A stretch of 42,299 nucleotides of DNA, from the NCBI GenBank assembly GCA_003660235.1, contig QGON01000044.1:1-42299 (forward strand). The letters are read 5' to 3'. Shown one piece after another: positions 8,238-18,450 of the stretch; the first letter of the stretch is position 1, and each line of letters starts with the position of its first letter. The notes below the pieces were generated by a model. That model saw only the letters and a list, made by a program, of their open reading frames with translations. It had not been told where the DNA came from and searched no databases. A program made the translations under genes and the position numbers. Source of the DNA: a bacterium endosymbiont of Escarpia laminata (GTDB taxonomy: Bacteria; Pseudomonadota; Gammaproteobacteria; Chromatiales; Chromatiaceae).

Positions 8238-9170
8238 ATGTCCGCAGTCAACCCACTACAACAAACAACAGCAGCGGACTTTGACCGCCGTAATCTCGAC
8301 TGGTATCTGGACAAACTGGTCCAGGTAGTGGTCTTTATCGCCGGCATCTCCGCCATCATCTTCGTCCTCGGGATCTTCTCCTTCATCACCGTGGAAGGCT
8401 TCGGCTTTCTGCTGGAGGATTTCAGCTTCAGCGAGTTTTTCTTCTCAGAGTTCTGGGATCCCAGCGATGAGGACGCCCCTGAGTACGGTATCCTGGCGCT
8501 GGCTGCGGGTACTGCCGCCGTTACCGGACTGGCGATGATCATCGCCATCCCGTTTTCACTCGGAGCGGCTATCTATATCGGTGAATTTTCCACCGGCAAG
8601 ACCCGTGAATACCTCAAGGTCCTGGTCGAGCTGCTGGCGGCCATCCCCTCCGTGGTCTGGGGTTTCATCGGACTCTCCATCATGAACCCGTTGATCATCG
8701 CGCTGTTCGATGTCCCGGTGGGACTCACCGTACTCAACGCCGGGATCATCCTGGGGCTGATGGCAGCGCCGATCATGACCTCCATCGCAGAGGATGCGCT
8801 CAAGGCGGTGCCCGATCGCTACCGGGAAGCAGCAGAAGCCCTGGGAGCCACCCGCTGGCAGGTGATCTTCAAGACCGTCCTGCCGGCGGCCAAAAATGGC
8901 CTGTTGGGTGCGGTGCTGCTCGGCGTGGGCCGGGGCTTCGGCGAGACCATGGCGGTACTCATGGCCACTGGCCACGCAGTGAATATTCCGGGCAGTCTGT
9001 TCGACTCGGTACGCGCCCTGACCGCCACCATCGCTGCCGAACTCGGAGAAACCGCTGTGGGGTCGCCTCACTACAAGGTGCTGTTCACCCTCGGTATCTT
9101 CCTGTTCGTCGTCACCTTCCTGATCAACCTGACCGCAGACCTGATCGTCCGCGGCGTACGCAAAGGGTAA
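8238..9170 (+). CDS. pstC: Phosphate ABC transporter permease PstC
   Basis: This inner-membrane subunit of 310 residues forms, with PstA, the phosphate channel. There are about six membrane segments. The cytoplasmic coupling (EAA) loop reads EAAEALGATRWQVIFKTVLPAA near residues 197-218, and LLAAIPSVVWGFIGL near 132 is typical of PstC. An unusually acidic, Phe-rich periplasmic stretch (FLLEDFSFSEFFFSEFWDPSDEDAPE, residues ~57-82, given here in outline) precedes the permease core. AAGGAG at 8223-8228 serves the ATG. The gene starts one base after the phoU stop. Confidence 0.95.
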   Translation: MSAVNPLQQTTAADFDRRNLDWYLDKLVQVVVFIAGISAIIFVLGIFSFITVEGFGFLLEDFSFSEFFFSEFWDPSDEDAPEYGILALAAGTAAVTGLAMIIAIPFSLGAAIYIGEFSTGKTREYLKVLVELLAAIPSVVWGFIGLSIMNPLIIALFDVPVGLTVLNAGIILGLMAAPIMTSIAEDALKAVPDRYREAAEALGATRWQVIFKTVLPAAKNGLLGAVLLGVGRGFGETMAVLMATGHAVNIPGSLFDSVRALTATIAAELGETAVGSPHYKVLFTLGIFLFVVTFLINLTADLIVRGVRKG

Positions 9171-9176
9171 ATCAAG

Positions 9177-10046
9177 ATGTTTGCAGAATCCGCACTCAAC
9201 AAAAGAAACAAGAAGGTCCAGGGCCTGTACAGAACCCTGTTCATGCTGATGACCATCATCCTGATCGTACCGGTGGCCATCATCCTAGCCACCCTGGTCT
9301 ACAAAGGTGGTGGCATTATCTCCATCGACTTCCTGTTCACGGATCCCACCAACGGCATGACCGAGGGCGGTATCTTTCCGGCCCTGCTGGGCACCATCTG
9401 GATCGTCGCCGTCGCGCTGATTGCCTCCGTACCCCTGGGGGTCGCGGCGGCTATCTATCTGAACGAATATGCCCCGGATAATGCCACTACCCGTATAATC
9501 CAGCTCGCCATCATCAATCTGGCAGGCGTGCCCTCTATCGTGCATGCCCTGTTCGGAGTGGGGGCCTTCGTGATCTTCTTCGGCTTTGGCACCAGCATCC
9601 TGGCCGCCAGCCTGACCCTGGCCGTGATGACCCTGCCGGTGGTGATCGTCTCCACCCGTGAGTCCCTGCGGGCGGTCCCCCATGCCTTTCGGGAGGCCTG
9701 CTGGAACATGGGCGCCACCCGCTGGCAGACCATCCGCCGGGTGGTGCTGCCCAACGCCATAAGCGGCGTCCTCACCGGCATCATCCTTGAGGTCTCGCGC
9801 ACCGCGGGGGAGACGGCGCCGATCATGTTCACCGGGGCCGTGTTCTTCATGCCGTTCCTGCCCCAGAGCGTCTTCGATCAGACCATGGCCCTGTCCCTGC
9901 ACCTGTTCGTGGTCGCCACCCAGGTCCCCGGTGTTCCGGACGAACTGCCCTACGGTGTGGCCCTGGTACTCATCGCCTTGGTGCTGATCATGAACAGTAT
10001 CTCCATCGCCTTCCGCATGCATCTGAGAGGCAAAAAGAAATGGTAA
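9177..10046 (+). CDS. pstA: Phosphate ABC transporter permease PstA
   Basis: The second channel subunit has 289 residues and six predicted membrane segments. Characteristic pieces are ALLGTIWIVAVALIASVPLG, YLNEYAP, INLAGVPSIVHALFG and the coupling loop REACWNMGATRWQTIRRVVLP near residues 172-192. It follows pstC by six bases and overlaps pstB1 by seven, so the two permeases and the first ATPase are translationally coupled. The length and motifs are normal for the family, so the unusual features of this transporter lie in its ATPases and PhoU. Confidence 0.95.
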   Translation: MFAESALNKRNKKVQGLYRTLFMLMTIILIVPVAIILATLVYKGGGIISIDFLFTDPTNGMTEGGIFPALLGTIWIVAVALIASVPLGVAAAIYLNEYAPDNATTRIIQLAIINLAGVPSIVHALFGVGAFVIFFGFGTSILAASLTLAVMTLPVVIVSTRESLRAVPHAFREACWNMGATRWQTIRRVVLPNAISGVLTGIILEVSRTAGETAPIMFTGAVFFMPFLPQSVFDQTMALSLHLFVVATQVPGVPDELPYGVALVLIALVLIMNSISIAFRMHLRGKKKW

Positions 10047-10855
10047 GTGCAACCCAAACCCTGGACGAATCCACCACGGCGGTGGAAAACCCGGCCAAAG
10101 CCCCGGCCAAGATGGCGGTTCGGGATCTCACCATCAGCTACGGCGGTGTACCGGCTCTGAGCGATGTCTCGCTGGAGATACGGGAACACGAGATCTTCGG
10201 CATCATCGGCCCCGCCAATGCAGGCAAGACCTCGTTTCTGAAGGTCCTGAACCGCATGAACACCTTCGACTCGAATATGGGAGTCAAAGGCGATGTCCTG
10301 TTCAACGGGCTGGATACCAGCAAGCTGAAAAACGTCTATGCCCTGCGCAGCCGCATCGGCGTGGTCTTTCCGTTGCCCGTGGGACTGCCCATGACCATCT
10401 ACGAAAACGTGGCCCTCTCGCCCCGCCTGCGCGGTATCAACAACAAGGCGGAGCTGGATGTGATCGTGGAACGCTGCCTGACCCGTGCCGCGCTCTGGGA
10501 CGAGGTCAAGGACCGCCTTGGCTCACTTGGCAGCCTGCTCTCCGGTGGCCAGCAGCAGCGTCTGACCATCTCCCGCGCCCTCTCCCAGGAGCCGGAAGTG
10601 TTGATGCTGGACGAGTTCTCCATCGCCGTGGACCCGGTCACTACCATGCGCATCGAGGATGTATTGAAAGAGCTGAAGTCAGAGATGACCATCATCCTGG
10701 TGACCAACCTGGTACAGCAGGCCCGGCGCCTGGCCGACCGCACCGCCTTTTTCCTGGAGGGCCAGTGCGTAGAGATCGGTGATACCGAGGATCTGTTCAC
10801 CGGAAAGGTGAAGAACCAGAGGACCCAGGATTACATAGAAGGCAAGTTTGGCTAA
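10040..10855 (+). CDS. pstB: Phosphate ABC transporter ATPase PstB1, degenerate Q- and H-loops
   Basis: This is a PstB-type ATPase of 271 residues. Walker A is GPANAGKT (57-64), still a legal GxxxxGKT but lacking the usual SGCGKST. The Q-loop position is Pro111 (VFPLP instead of VFQKP). The signature LSGGQ (167-171) is intact. Walker B with the catalytic Glu is LMLDE (E192). The H-loop His is Asn223 (VTNL instead of VTHN). ATP binding is likely, but hydrolysis at its own nucleotide site should be poor. Its intact signature would complete the site of a partner subunit, and PstB2 is the obvious candidate. An N-terminal extension of about 22 residues is rich in Pro, Ala and Thr. The gene overlaps pstA by seven bases. 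Confidence 0.92.
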   Translation: MVSATQTLDESTTAVENPAKAPAKMAVRDLTISYGGVPALSDVSLEIREHEIFGIIGPANAGKTSFLKVLNRMNTFDSNMGVKGDVLFNGLDTSKLKNVYALRSRIGVVFPLPVGLPMTIYENVALSPRLRGINNKAELDVIVERCLTRAALWDEVKDRLGSLGSLLSGGQQQRLTISRALSQEPEVLMLDEFSIAVDPVTTMRIEDVLKELKSEMTIILVTNLVQQARRLADRTAFFLEGQCVEIGDTEDLFTGKVKNQRTQDYIEGKFG

Positions 10856-10883
10856 ATACACCCTCCGGGTATAAGTTTCGTAA

Positions 10884-10900
10884 GAGCAGACGAGCTGCTC
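10884..10900. other. Hairpin between pstB1 and pstB2
   Basis: GAGCAG and CTGCTC form a 6-bp stem around ACGAG in the 111-bp gap between the two ATPase genes. There is no T-run. This gap is the longest one between pstC and phoR. It could hold a processing site or an extra promoter; I see no convincing second Pho box. Confidence 0.35.
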
Positions 10901-10966
10901 AACTCAGCTTTATCCAGACACGGCTTTGTTGGGCCCCTCATTCCAGATCAGTTTCGAGAACAAACT

Positions 10967-11770
10967 ATGAACACCGCCACCGCCGAAGTAATCAACGACT
11001 CATCCGCCGAATACGCCATCCATACTGAAAAACTCAATCTCTGGTATGGCACCTTTCAAGCGCTATTCGACATCAATCTCAATATCCGCAAGGGCATGAT
11101 CACTTCCATGATCGGCCCTTCCGGTTGCGGAAAATCCACCTTTCTGCGCAGCGTCAACCGGATCAACGAGCGCCTGGGTTATGTCCGCACCGAGGGCACG
11201 ATCGAAGTGATGGATCAGGACATCTATGACCCAGGGGTCGAACTGATCCAGGTGCGCAAGCAGATCGGCATGGTCTTCCAGCGCCCGAACCCACTGCCGA
11301 TCTCGATCCGGGAGAACATCCTGTTCGGGCACAAGATCCATAATAAAGATCAGAAATCCTCCAAAGCCGATCACGATGAAATCATCGAGGGCGCCCTGAA
11401 ACAAGTCCTGCTCTGGGACAAGGTGAAGGATCGCCTGGATAGCAAGGCCACGGGGCTCTCTCTGGAGGAGCAGCAAAAGCTCTGCATCGCCCGCCTGCTG
11501 CCGGTAAAACCCAGCGTCCTGCTGATGGATGAGCCCTGTTCCGCGCTCGACCCAAAAGGCACTGCCGCTGTGGAAGAGTTGATCTGGGAACTGCGCGGCG
11601 AATACACTATCCTCATGGTCACCCACAACATGGCCCAGGCACGGCGTGCGAGTGAAGAGTGCATCTTTATGTTGATGGGGAAAGTGGTCGAACATACGGC
11701 AACTGAAGATTTGTTCGTCACGCCAAGTCACAAAGAAACTGCAGACTATATTGAAGGTCGCTACGGCTGA
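10967..11770 (+). CDS. pstB: Phosphate ABC transporter ATPase PstB2, degenerate ABC signature
   Basis: This second PstB-type ATPase has 267 residues. Walker A is GPSGCGKS (50-57), the Q-loop is VFQRPNPLP (Q115), Walker B is VLLMDEPCSALDP (E189) and the H-loop is VTHN (H220); all are canonical. The signature is LSLEEQQKL (164-172) where PstB has LSGGQQQRL, so both glycines and the glutamine are lost. A PstB2 homodimer should not hydrolyse ATP efficiently. Paired with PstB1 it gets an intact LSGGQ in trans, giving one complete and one doubly degenerate site. It ends 14 bases before phoB. The C-terminal YIEGRYG is the usual PstB ending. Confidence 0.92.
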   Translation: MNTATAEVINDSSAEYAIHTEKLNLWYGTFQALFDINLNIRKGMITSMIGPSGCGKSTFLRSVNRINERLGYVRTEGTIEVMDQDIYDPGVELIQVRKQIGMVFQRPNPLPISIRENILFGHKIHNKDQKSSKADHDEIIEGALKQVLLWDKVKDRLDSKATGLSLEEQQKLCIARLLPVKPSVLLMDEPCSALDPKGTAAVEELIWELRGEYTILMVTHNMAQARRASEECIFMLMGKVVEHTATEDLFVTPSHKETADYIEGRYG

Positions 11771-11784
11771 TACGACAAAAAGCT

Positions 11785-12474
11785 ATGCCCAGAATATTGA
11801 TCGTAGAGGACGAAGCGGAAATTCGGGAGATGATTCGCTTCGGACTGGAAGTGGCGAATTTCGAGGTGGATGAGGCCGGACATGCCCAGGAGGCCAGGCG
11901 GTTGCTCGCCCATTCGCTGCCGGATCTGATATTGATGGACTGGATGTTGCCCGGACGTTCCGGTCTTGAACTGACACGGGAACTGAAACAGAAACCGGAA
12001 ACCCGCGACATCCCCCTCATCATTCTTACTGCCCGCGCCGATGAATCGGACAAGGTGGATGGACTCGAAGCCGGGGCGGACGACTACGTCACCAAGCCTT
12101 TCTCCCCCCGTGAACTGATCGCAAGGATCAAGGCGGTACTGCGCCGTTTCAACAAAGGCGGTGATGATAAACCACTGGAGAGCAATGGATTGCGGATCGA
12201 CCCGGCCAAACACCAGGTTACCGTGCAAAACAAACCTCTGGAACTCTCTCCCGCAGAGTATAAACTGCTGCTGTTCTTCATGTCCCATCAGGATCGAGCC
12301 TATAGCCGCTCCAGGATTCTTGATCATGTCTGGGACGACCATACCTACGTGGAGGAGCGAACCGTAGACGTCCATATCCGCCGCCTCAGAAAGGCGCTTT
12401 CCCCTTCAGGCCATGATGCCATGCTGCAGACCGTGCGGAGTGTGGGTTATCGATTCTCCTCGATGCCCGATTGA
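11785..12474 (+). CDS. phoB: Phosphate regulon response regulator PhoB
   Basis: This OmpR/PhoB-type regulator has 229 residues. The receiver domain (1-122) has the acidic pair in VEDE, the phosphoacceptor Asp52 in LMDWMLPG, and K105 in TKPF. The winged-helix DNA-binding domain (about 132-227) has LSPAEYKLLLFF, TVDVHIRRLRKAL and VRSVGYRF. It should bind the Pho box before pstS. It is 14 bases downstream of pstB2, so the transporter and its regulator are probably cotranscribed, which would give positive feedback. Confidence 0.95.
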   Translation: MPRILIVEDEAEIREMIRFGLEVANFEVDEAGHAQEARRLLAHSLPDLILMDWMLPGRSGLELTRELKQKPETRDIPLIILTARADESDKVDGLEAGADDYVTKPFSPRELIARIKAVLRRFNKGGDDKPLESNGLRIDPAKHQVTVQNKPLELSPAEYKLLLFFMSHQDRAYSRSRILDHVWDDHTYVEERTVDVHIRRLRKALSPSGHDAMLQTVRSVGYRFSSMPD

Positions 12475-12496
12475 CTCTACCTCCCCCGGTAAGCAC

Positions 12497-13825
12497 TTGA
12501 TTCAGCCCATCCTCTACGAAATCCGTCTGCTGGGGTTGTTGCTGCTTTTCAGCGGCATCATCGGCTACTTTTTCAGCGTACTGACACCTGCCCTAGTCGT
12601 TGGAGTCACCCTCTACCTGCTGAGAAATCTCTATCAATTGCTGTTTCTGTTCCACTATGTCGTCACTCGAAAGCGTACACCTTCTCTCACGCCGATAGGT
12701 TTTTGGGAGCCGATCTACAACGAACTGGAGCGGTTGCATACCCGCAGTCGGAAACGCAAACGCACGCTCCATCGCTTCACCTCACGCTTTCGAGAGGTCT
12801 CATCCGTCATACCGGACGCACTGGTTCTGCTGAATGCTGCTGAAGAGGTTGTCTGGGCCAATCCCGCAGCACGCCATCTTCTTGGTATCAGCTGGCCAAG
12901 AGATGAAGGAGTGGCACTGACAAAACTTGTCCACTACCCCGACCTGGACGAATACCTCGCAAACGCAGATTACAGCCAGCCGCTGGAGTTTCCCTCTCCC
13001 ACCAACAAGACGGTTGTGCTCTCGATGCGCTTCACACCTTTCGGTGGGAAAAAACGCCAGCGACTGATCGTGGCCCGGGATATCACCAAGGTGTTCCATC
13101 TCAATCTGATACGGCGGGATTTCGTTTCCAATGTCTCCCATGAATTGCGCACACCGTTGACGGTAATCACCGGCTTTCTTGAAAACCTCAGTGACCATGA
13201 ACTACTGCCGTTTCAGGAACGCCCTTTCGAGCTGATGAACCAACAGGCAACACGGATGAACATCATCATCAACGACCTGCTGACTCTCTCCAGACTCGAA
13301 ATGGAAAACAGAATTACTCATCCGTCTCCTGTTCCGGTCCCGGAGCTGTTAACAACGATTGTTGAACAGGCCAAAGCGCTTGCGAATCAGAAGGGGGGGT
13401 ATCAACTGGAGTTCGAAGTGGATGAGAATCTCTGGCTCGTGGGCACCGAAAACGAACTGCAGAGCGCCTTATCAAACCTCGTATTCAATGCCATCGTGCA
13501 TACTCCACCGAAAACAAAAATCACCATCAGCTGGAAACGGGATGCCGATAATAATGCCTGCTTTACCGTTACAGACACAGGCCCCGGTATTCCACAACGG
13601 CACATTCCACGCCTGACTGAACGTTTCTACCGGGTGGACAAAGCACGTTCCCGTCAGTCAGGGGGAACCGGTCTCGGGTTGGCCATCGTGAAACATAGTA
13701 TTATTCGACACGAAGGCAACCTTAGCATCACCAGTAAAGAGGGTTTCGGCAGCTGTTTCAGTTGCTGTTTTCCTGATGACATGACCCTGGATGGCGGTCA
13801 ATTCGATAACAAAGAAAGAAAATAG
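12497..13825 (+). CDS. phoR: Phosphate regulon sensor kinase PhoR
   Basis: This membrane histidine kinase of 443 residues has two N-terminal hydrophobic segments (about 8-45). A PAS domain (about 95-190; PDALVLLNAAEEVVWANPAA) is followed by HisKA with the phosphorylated His in SNVSHELRTPLTVI. The ATPase domain shows N-box NLVFNAIVHTP, DTGPGIP and GGTGLGLAIVKH. The start is a TTG at 12497 because LIQPILYEIRLLGLLLL matches the usual short PhoR N-terminus. Starting further upstream would overlap phoB in another frame. There is no periplasmic domain, in keeping with sensing through PhoU and Pst. Confidence 0.93.
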   Translation: MIQPILYEIRLLGLLLLFSGIIGYFFSVLTPALVVGVTLYLLRNLYQLLFLFHYVVTRKRTPSLTPIGFWEPIYNELERLHTRSRKRKRTLHRFTSRFREVSSVIPDALVLLNAAEEVVWANPAARHLLGISWPRDEGVALTKLVHYPDLDEYLANADYSQPLEFPSPTNKTVVLSMRFTPFGGKKRQRLIVARDITKVFHLNLIRRDFVSNVSHELRTPLTVITGFLENLSDHELLPFQERPFELMNQQATRMNIIINDLLTLSRLEMENRITHPSPVPVPELLTTIVEQAKALANQKGGYQLEFEVDENLWLVGTENELQSALSNLVFNAIVHTPPKTKITISWKRDADNNACFTVTDTGPGIPQRHIPRLTERFYRVDKARSRQSGGTGLGLAIVKHSIIRHEGNLSITSKEGFGSCFSCCFPDDMTLDGGQFDNKERK

Positions 13826-13840
13826 CTATCTATCCTGTAT

Positions 13841-13962
13841 GTAGGATGTGGTGACGACTGCATGGATGCAGGAGGTAGAGCAACGCATGGAGCAGTTGCC
13901 GAGTAAAACGAACCGCATCTCAATCGCGACAGATGCGCATCGCTACGCTCAGCACATCCTAC
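13841..13962. repeat. GTAGG...CCTAC palindromic element
   Basis: GTAGGATGTGGTGA and CAGCACATCCTAC are inverted ends of a 122-bp element between phoR and tatD. The interior contains GAACCGCATC, also found in the element at 7016. It accounts for most of the phoR-tatD gap. No terminator with a T-run is visible. Confidence 0.6.
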
Positions 13963-14020
13963 GATTCCGTGTTTTCCACACTTTCATGGGATAGCTGAAT
14001 AGTTACGAAAAAGCGGCTTG

Positions 14021-14800
14021 TCATCGGACAGCATCCGGGAAGCAGCGGTAGAAATTTTCCGTCGTCTGCCTTGCCAGGGAGTCCACCGAAATCCCCCGCA
14101 GTTCCGCGATGCATTCCGCGACCCTGGCAACATAGAGCGGCTGGTTCGACTTGCCCCGGTGAGGCACAGGTGCAAGATAGGGAGAATCTGTCTCGACCAA
14201 CAGGCGCTCCAGTGGCACCTTCGAGGCGACATCCCGGAGATCCGCTGCATTCCTGAAGGTGATAATGCCGGAGAAGGAGATATAAAAACCCATCTCCAGC
14301 GCCTGTTCGGCCATCTCCAGGTCTTCGGTAAAACAGTGCATCACACCTCCCGCCTGATTGGCTCCCTCTTCCTGCATGATCCGAATGGTATCCGCCTTTG
14401 CCGCACGGGTATGGATGATGAGCGGCTTGCCGCACGCCTTGGAAGCCTGGATGTGGTGACGAAAACGAGCCTGCTGCCACGTCAGATCCCCTTCACTTCG
14501 AAAGTAGTCCAGCCCTGTCTCCCCGATGGCCACTACCCGGGAAGTTTGTGCCAGTCTCACCAACTCATTCGCCGTGGGTTCATGCCGATCCCTATCATTC
14601 GGATGCACGCCGACCGAGAGGGATATTTCAGCATAGGGTTCGACCAGCGAGACCATATCCGGCCAGGATTCCAGATCGATGGAGACGCAGAGCATGTGCT
14701 GCACCCCGCTATCCAGGGTTGTCTGCACCAGTCGTTTGAAATCGTTGTCGTAGGCCTCCAGATCGACGCGATCCAGATGACAGTGGGAATCCACCAGCAT
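14021..14800 (-). CDS. TatD family hydrolase (YcfH-like)
   Basis: This metal-dependent hydrolase/DNase of 259 residues has metal ligands in DSHCHLD (4-10), GETGLDYF, the histidine of LIIHTRA, the histidine of MHCFTED and the aspartate of ETDSPYLAP. The gene is at the 3' side of the pilZ-holB-tmk-mltG group, the common gammaproteobacterial neighbourhood of ycfH. It is separated from pilZ by a repeat element, so it may have its own promoter. DNase or nucleotidase specificity cannot be read from sequence. Confidence 0.92.
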   Translation of the reverse strand: MLVDSHCHLDRVDLEAYDNDFKRLVQTTLDSGVQHMLCVSIDLESWPDMVSLVEPYAEISLSVGVHPNDRDRHEPTANELVRLAQTSRVVAIGETGLDYFRSEGDLTWQQARFRHHIQASKACGKPLIIHTRAAKADTIRIMQEEGANQAGGVMHCFTEDLEMAEQALEMGFYISFSGIITFRNAADLRDVASKVPLERLLVETDSPYLAPVPHRGKSNQPLYVARVAECIAELRGISVDSLARQTTENFYRCFPDAVR

Positions 14801-14854
14801 GAAATTATTGTCCTTAAATGTTAATCAATCTGTAGCTATTCAGCACAATTCAAC

Positions 14855-15007
14855 GTAGGTCGGATTAGTCGCGCAACAGACAAGACCGAAATACGGCACT
14901 GTACCTGGCGCGCGACGTAACCCGACAAACCCCTGTTGGGTTACGCTGCACCCGAAGCTTGGTGGCAAAACGAAAGTTTGGAGTAATGTGCATCCAACCC
15001 AACCTAC
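14855..15007. repeat. GTAGG...CCTAC element between tatD and pilZ
   Basis: The element runs from GTAGGTCGGATTAG to AACCTAC. It contains the common dispersed motif GTTGGGTTACGCT and its imperfect inverse (GCGACGTAACCCGAC). It fills most of the tatD-pilZ gap, in which I see nothing coding. Confidence 0.5.
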
Positions 15008-15055
15008 AAAAAAGGCGCTAGAAAACTGCGGCGGGGGTGCTGCTCCGCAAAGAGA

Positions 15056-15403
15056 TCAAAGTGTATGTGTGGGGCGATCAGACTTGAGCGCACCGGCAAG
15101 GTAGGTCTCTATCTTGTTGCGGGCGGCACCCCCATCCTGATCGCTGAACTGGACGCCGATACCGGCAGCCCGGTTACCCTCGGCACCAATTGGGGTCACC
15201 CAGATGATCTTTCCGGCCACGGGTATGCGCTCCGCCTCTTCCATCAGTGTCAACAGCATAAAAACCTCGTCACCCAGCCTGTATTTCTTTGTGGTGGGAA
15301 TGAATAGCCCGCCATTCTTCACAAACTGCATGTAGGCGGCATAGAGGGCGTTTTTGTCCTTTATCGTCAGAGAGAGGATGCCTTGTCTGGGTCCACCAGC
15401 CAT
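15056..15403 (-). CDS. pilZ: PilZ domain protein (type IV pilus PilZ)
   Basis: This 115-residue protein is of the short, stand-alone PilZ type. Visible pieces are GILSLTIKDKNALYAAYM, FVKNGGLFIPT, YRLGDEVFMLLTL and VAGKIIWVTP followed by GIGVQF. The RxxxR and D/NxSxxG c-di-GMP motifs are not evident. That is the known situation for the founding type IV pilus PilZ, which works by protein contacts rather than nucleotide binding. It lies 19 bases after holB on the same strand, the classic holB-pilZ arrangement. Confidence 0.9.
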   Translation of the reverse strand: MAGGPRQGILSLTIKDKNALYAAYMQFVKNGGLFIPTTKKYRLGDEVFMLLTLMEEAERIPVAGKIIWVTPIGAEGNRAAGIGVQFSDQDGGAARNKIETYLAGALKSDRPTHTL

Positions 15404-15422
15404 AACTTAACCTGTTGTTGTC

Positions 15423-18059
<2,637 letters not shown>

Positions 18060-18090
18060 GACGGGGATTCTACTCGAAACCAAAGCAGCC

Positions 18091-18183
18091 ATGTAGGCCT
18101 GATCAAGCGTAGCGGATCGGGCACTCAATATTTGACAGGCCCCATGGAATCGCCGGGTCCGCTGCGCTTGAACTGGCCTACAT
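18091..18183. repeat. GTAGG...CCTAC palindromic element upstream of mltG
   Basis: The ends ATGTAGGCC and GGCCTACAT are perfect inverted repeats. The inner parts GATCAAGCGTAGCGGATC and GGTCCGCTGCGCTTGAAC also pair imperfectly. The same GATCAAGC...GCGGATC core occurs at 22741 and 23673. It lies in the divergent mltG-cbrX gap. Confidence 0.7.
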
Positions 18184-18216
18184 TCATCCAGTGTTTCATG
18201 GTGTCGCCAAGACCAC

Positions 18217-18237
18217 GTTGTTACCTTCTGTAACAAC
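18217..18237. promoter_or_regulatory. Perfect palindrome upstream of cbrX
   Basis: GTTGTTAC-N5-GTAACAAC has 8-bp perfect arms and lies 15 bases before the ATG of the small membrane protein. It could be an operator or a leader hairpin close to the ribosome binding region. No standard SD is seen between it and the ATG, so structure may affect translation of the cbrX-cbrA pair. Confidence 0.5.
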
Positions 18238-18252
18238 TGCTAGGCTCTTTGC

Positions 18253-18450
18253 ATGCAGCCGGGTCAGGAAAATCGACCGTTATTCGACAAGACGCTTCTG
18301 CTCGTCCTGTTTATCCTTTTTCTCTTTGTCTCCCCTGTCGTCTACTGGTGGACCAACCCCGGCAGCCCCTGGTACCTACCCTACCTGCTCTGGCTGGTGG
18401 CCATCCTGCTCGGTGCACTCATCCACATCAGGCAGCACCATGAGTCATGA
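18253..18450 (+). CDS. Small two-helix membrane protein preceding the sensor kinase (CbrX-like)
   Basis: The protein has 65 residues and two hydrophobic helices (about 14-32 and 42-58) separated by WWTNPGSPWYLP. It overlaps the kinase start by 11 bases (ATG at 18440), so translation is coupled. In Pseudomonas a small membrane protein, CbrX, is encoded in the same position before cbrA. Solute:sodium symporters also often have a small partner. The function is unknown, and the assignment rests on position and topology rather than on a motif. Confidence 0.75.
   Translation: MQPGQENRPLFDKTLLLVLFILFLFVSPVVYWWTNPGSPWYLPYLLWLVAILLGALIHIRQHHES

Noticed and set aside
9285-10052. Minus-strand open frame of 255 codons opposite pstA
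   Set aside because: GC-driven antisense frame, rich in Gly, His and Gln, opposite an unmistakable PstA.
18060-18236. N-terminal extension of MltG
   Set aside because: The extension translates a palindromic repeat and lacks family similarity; the membrane anchor starts right after the ATG at 18059.
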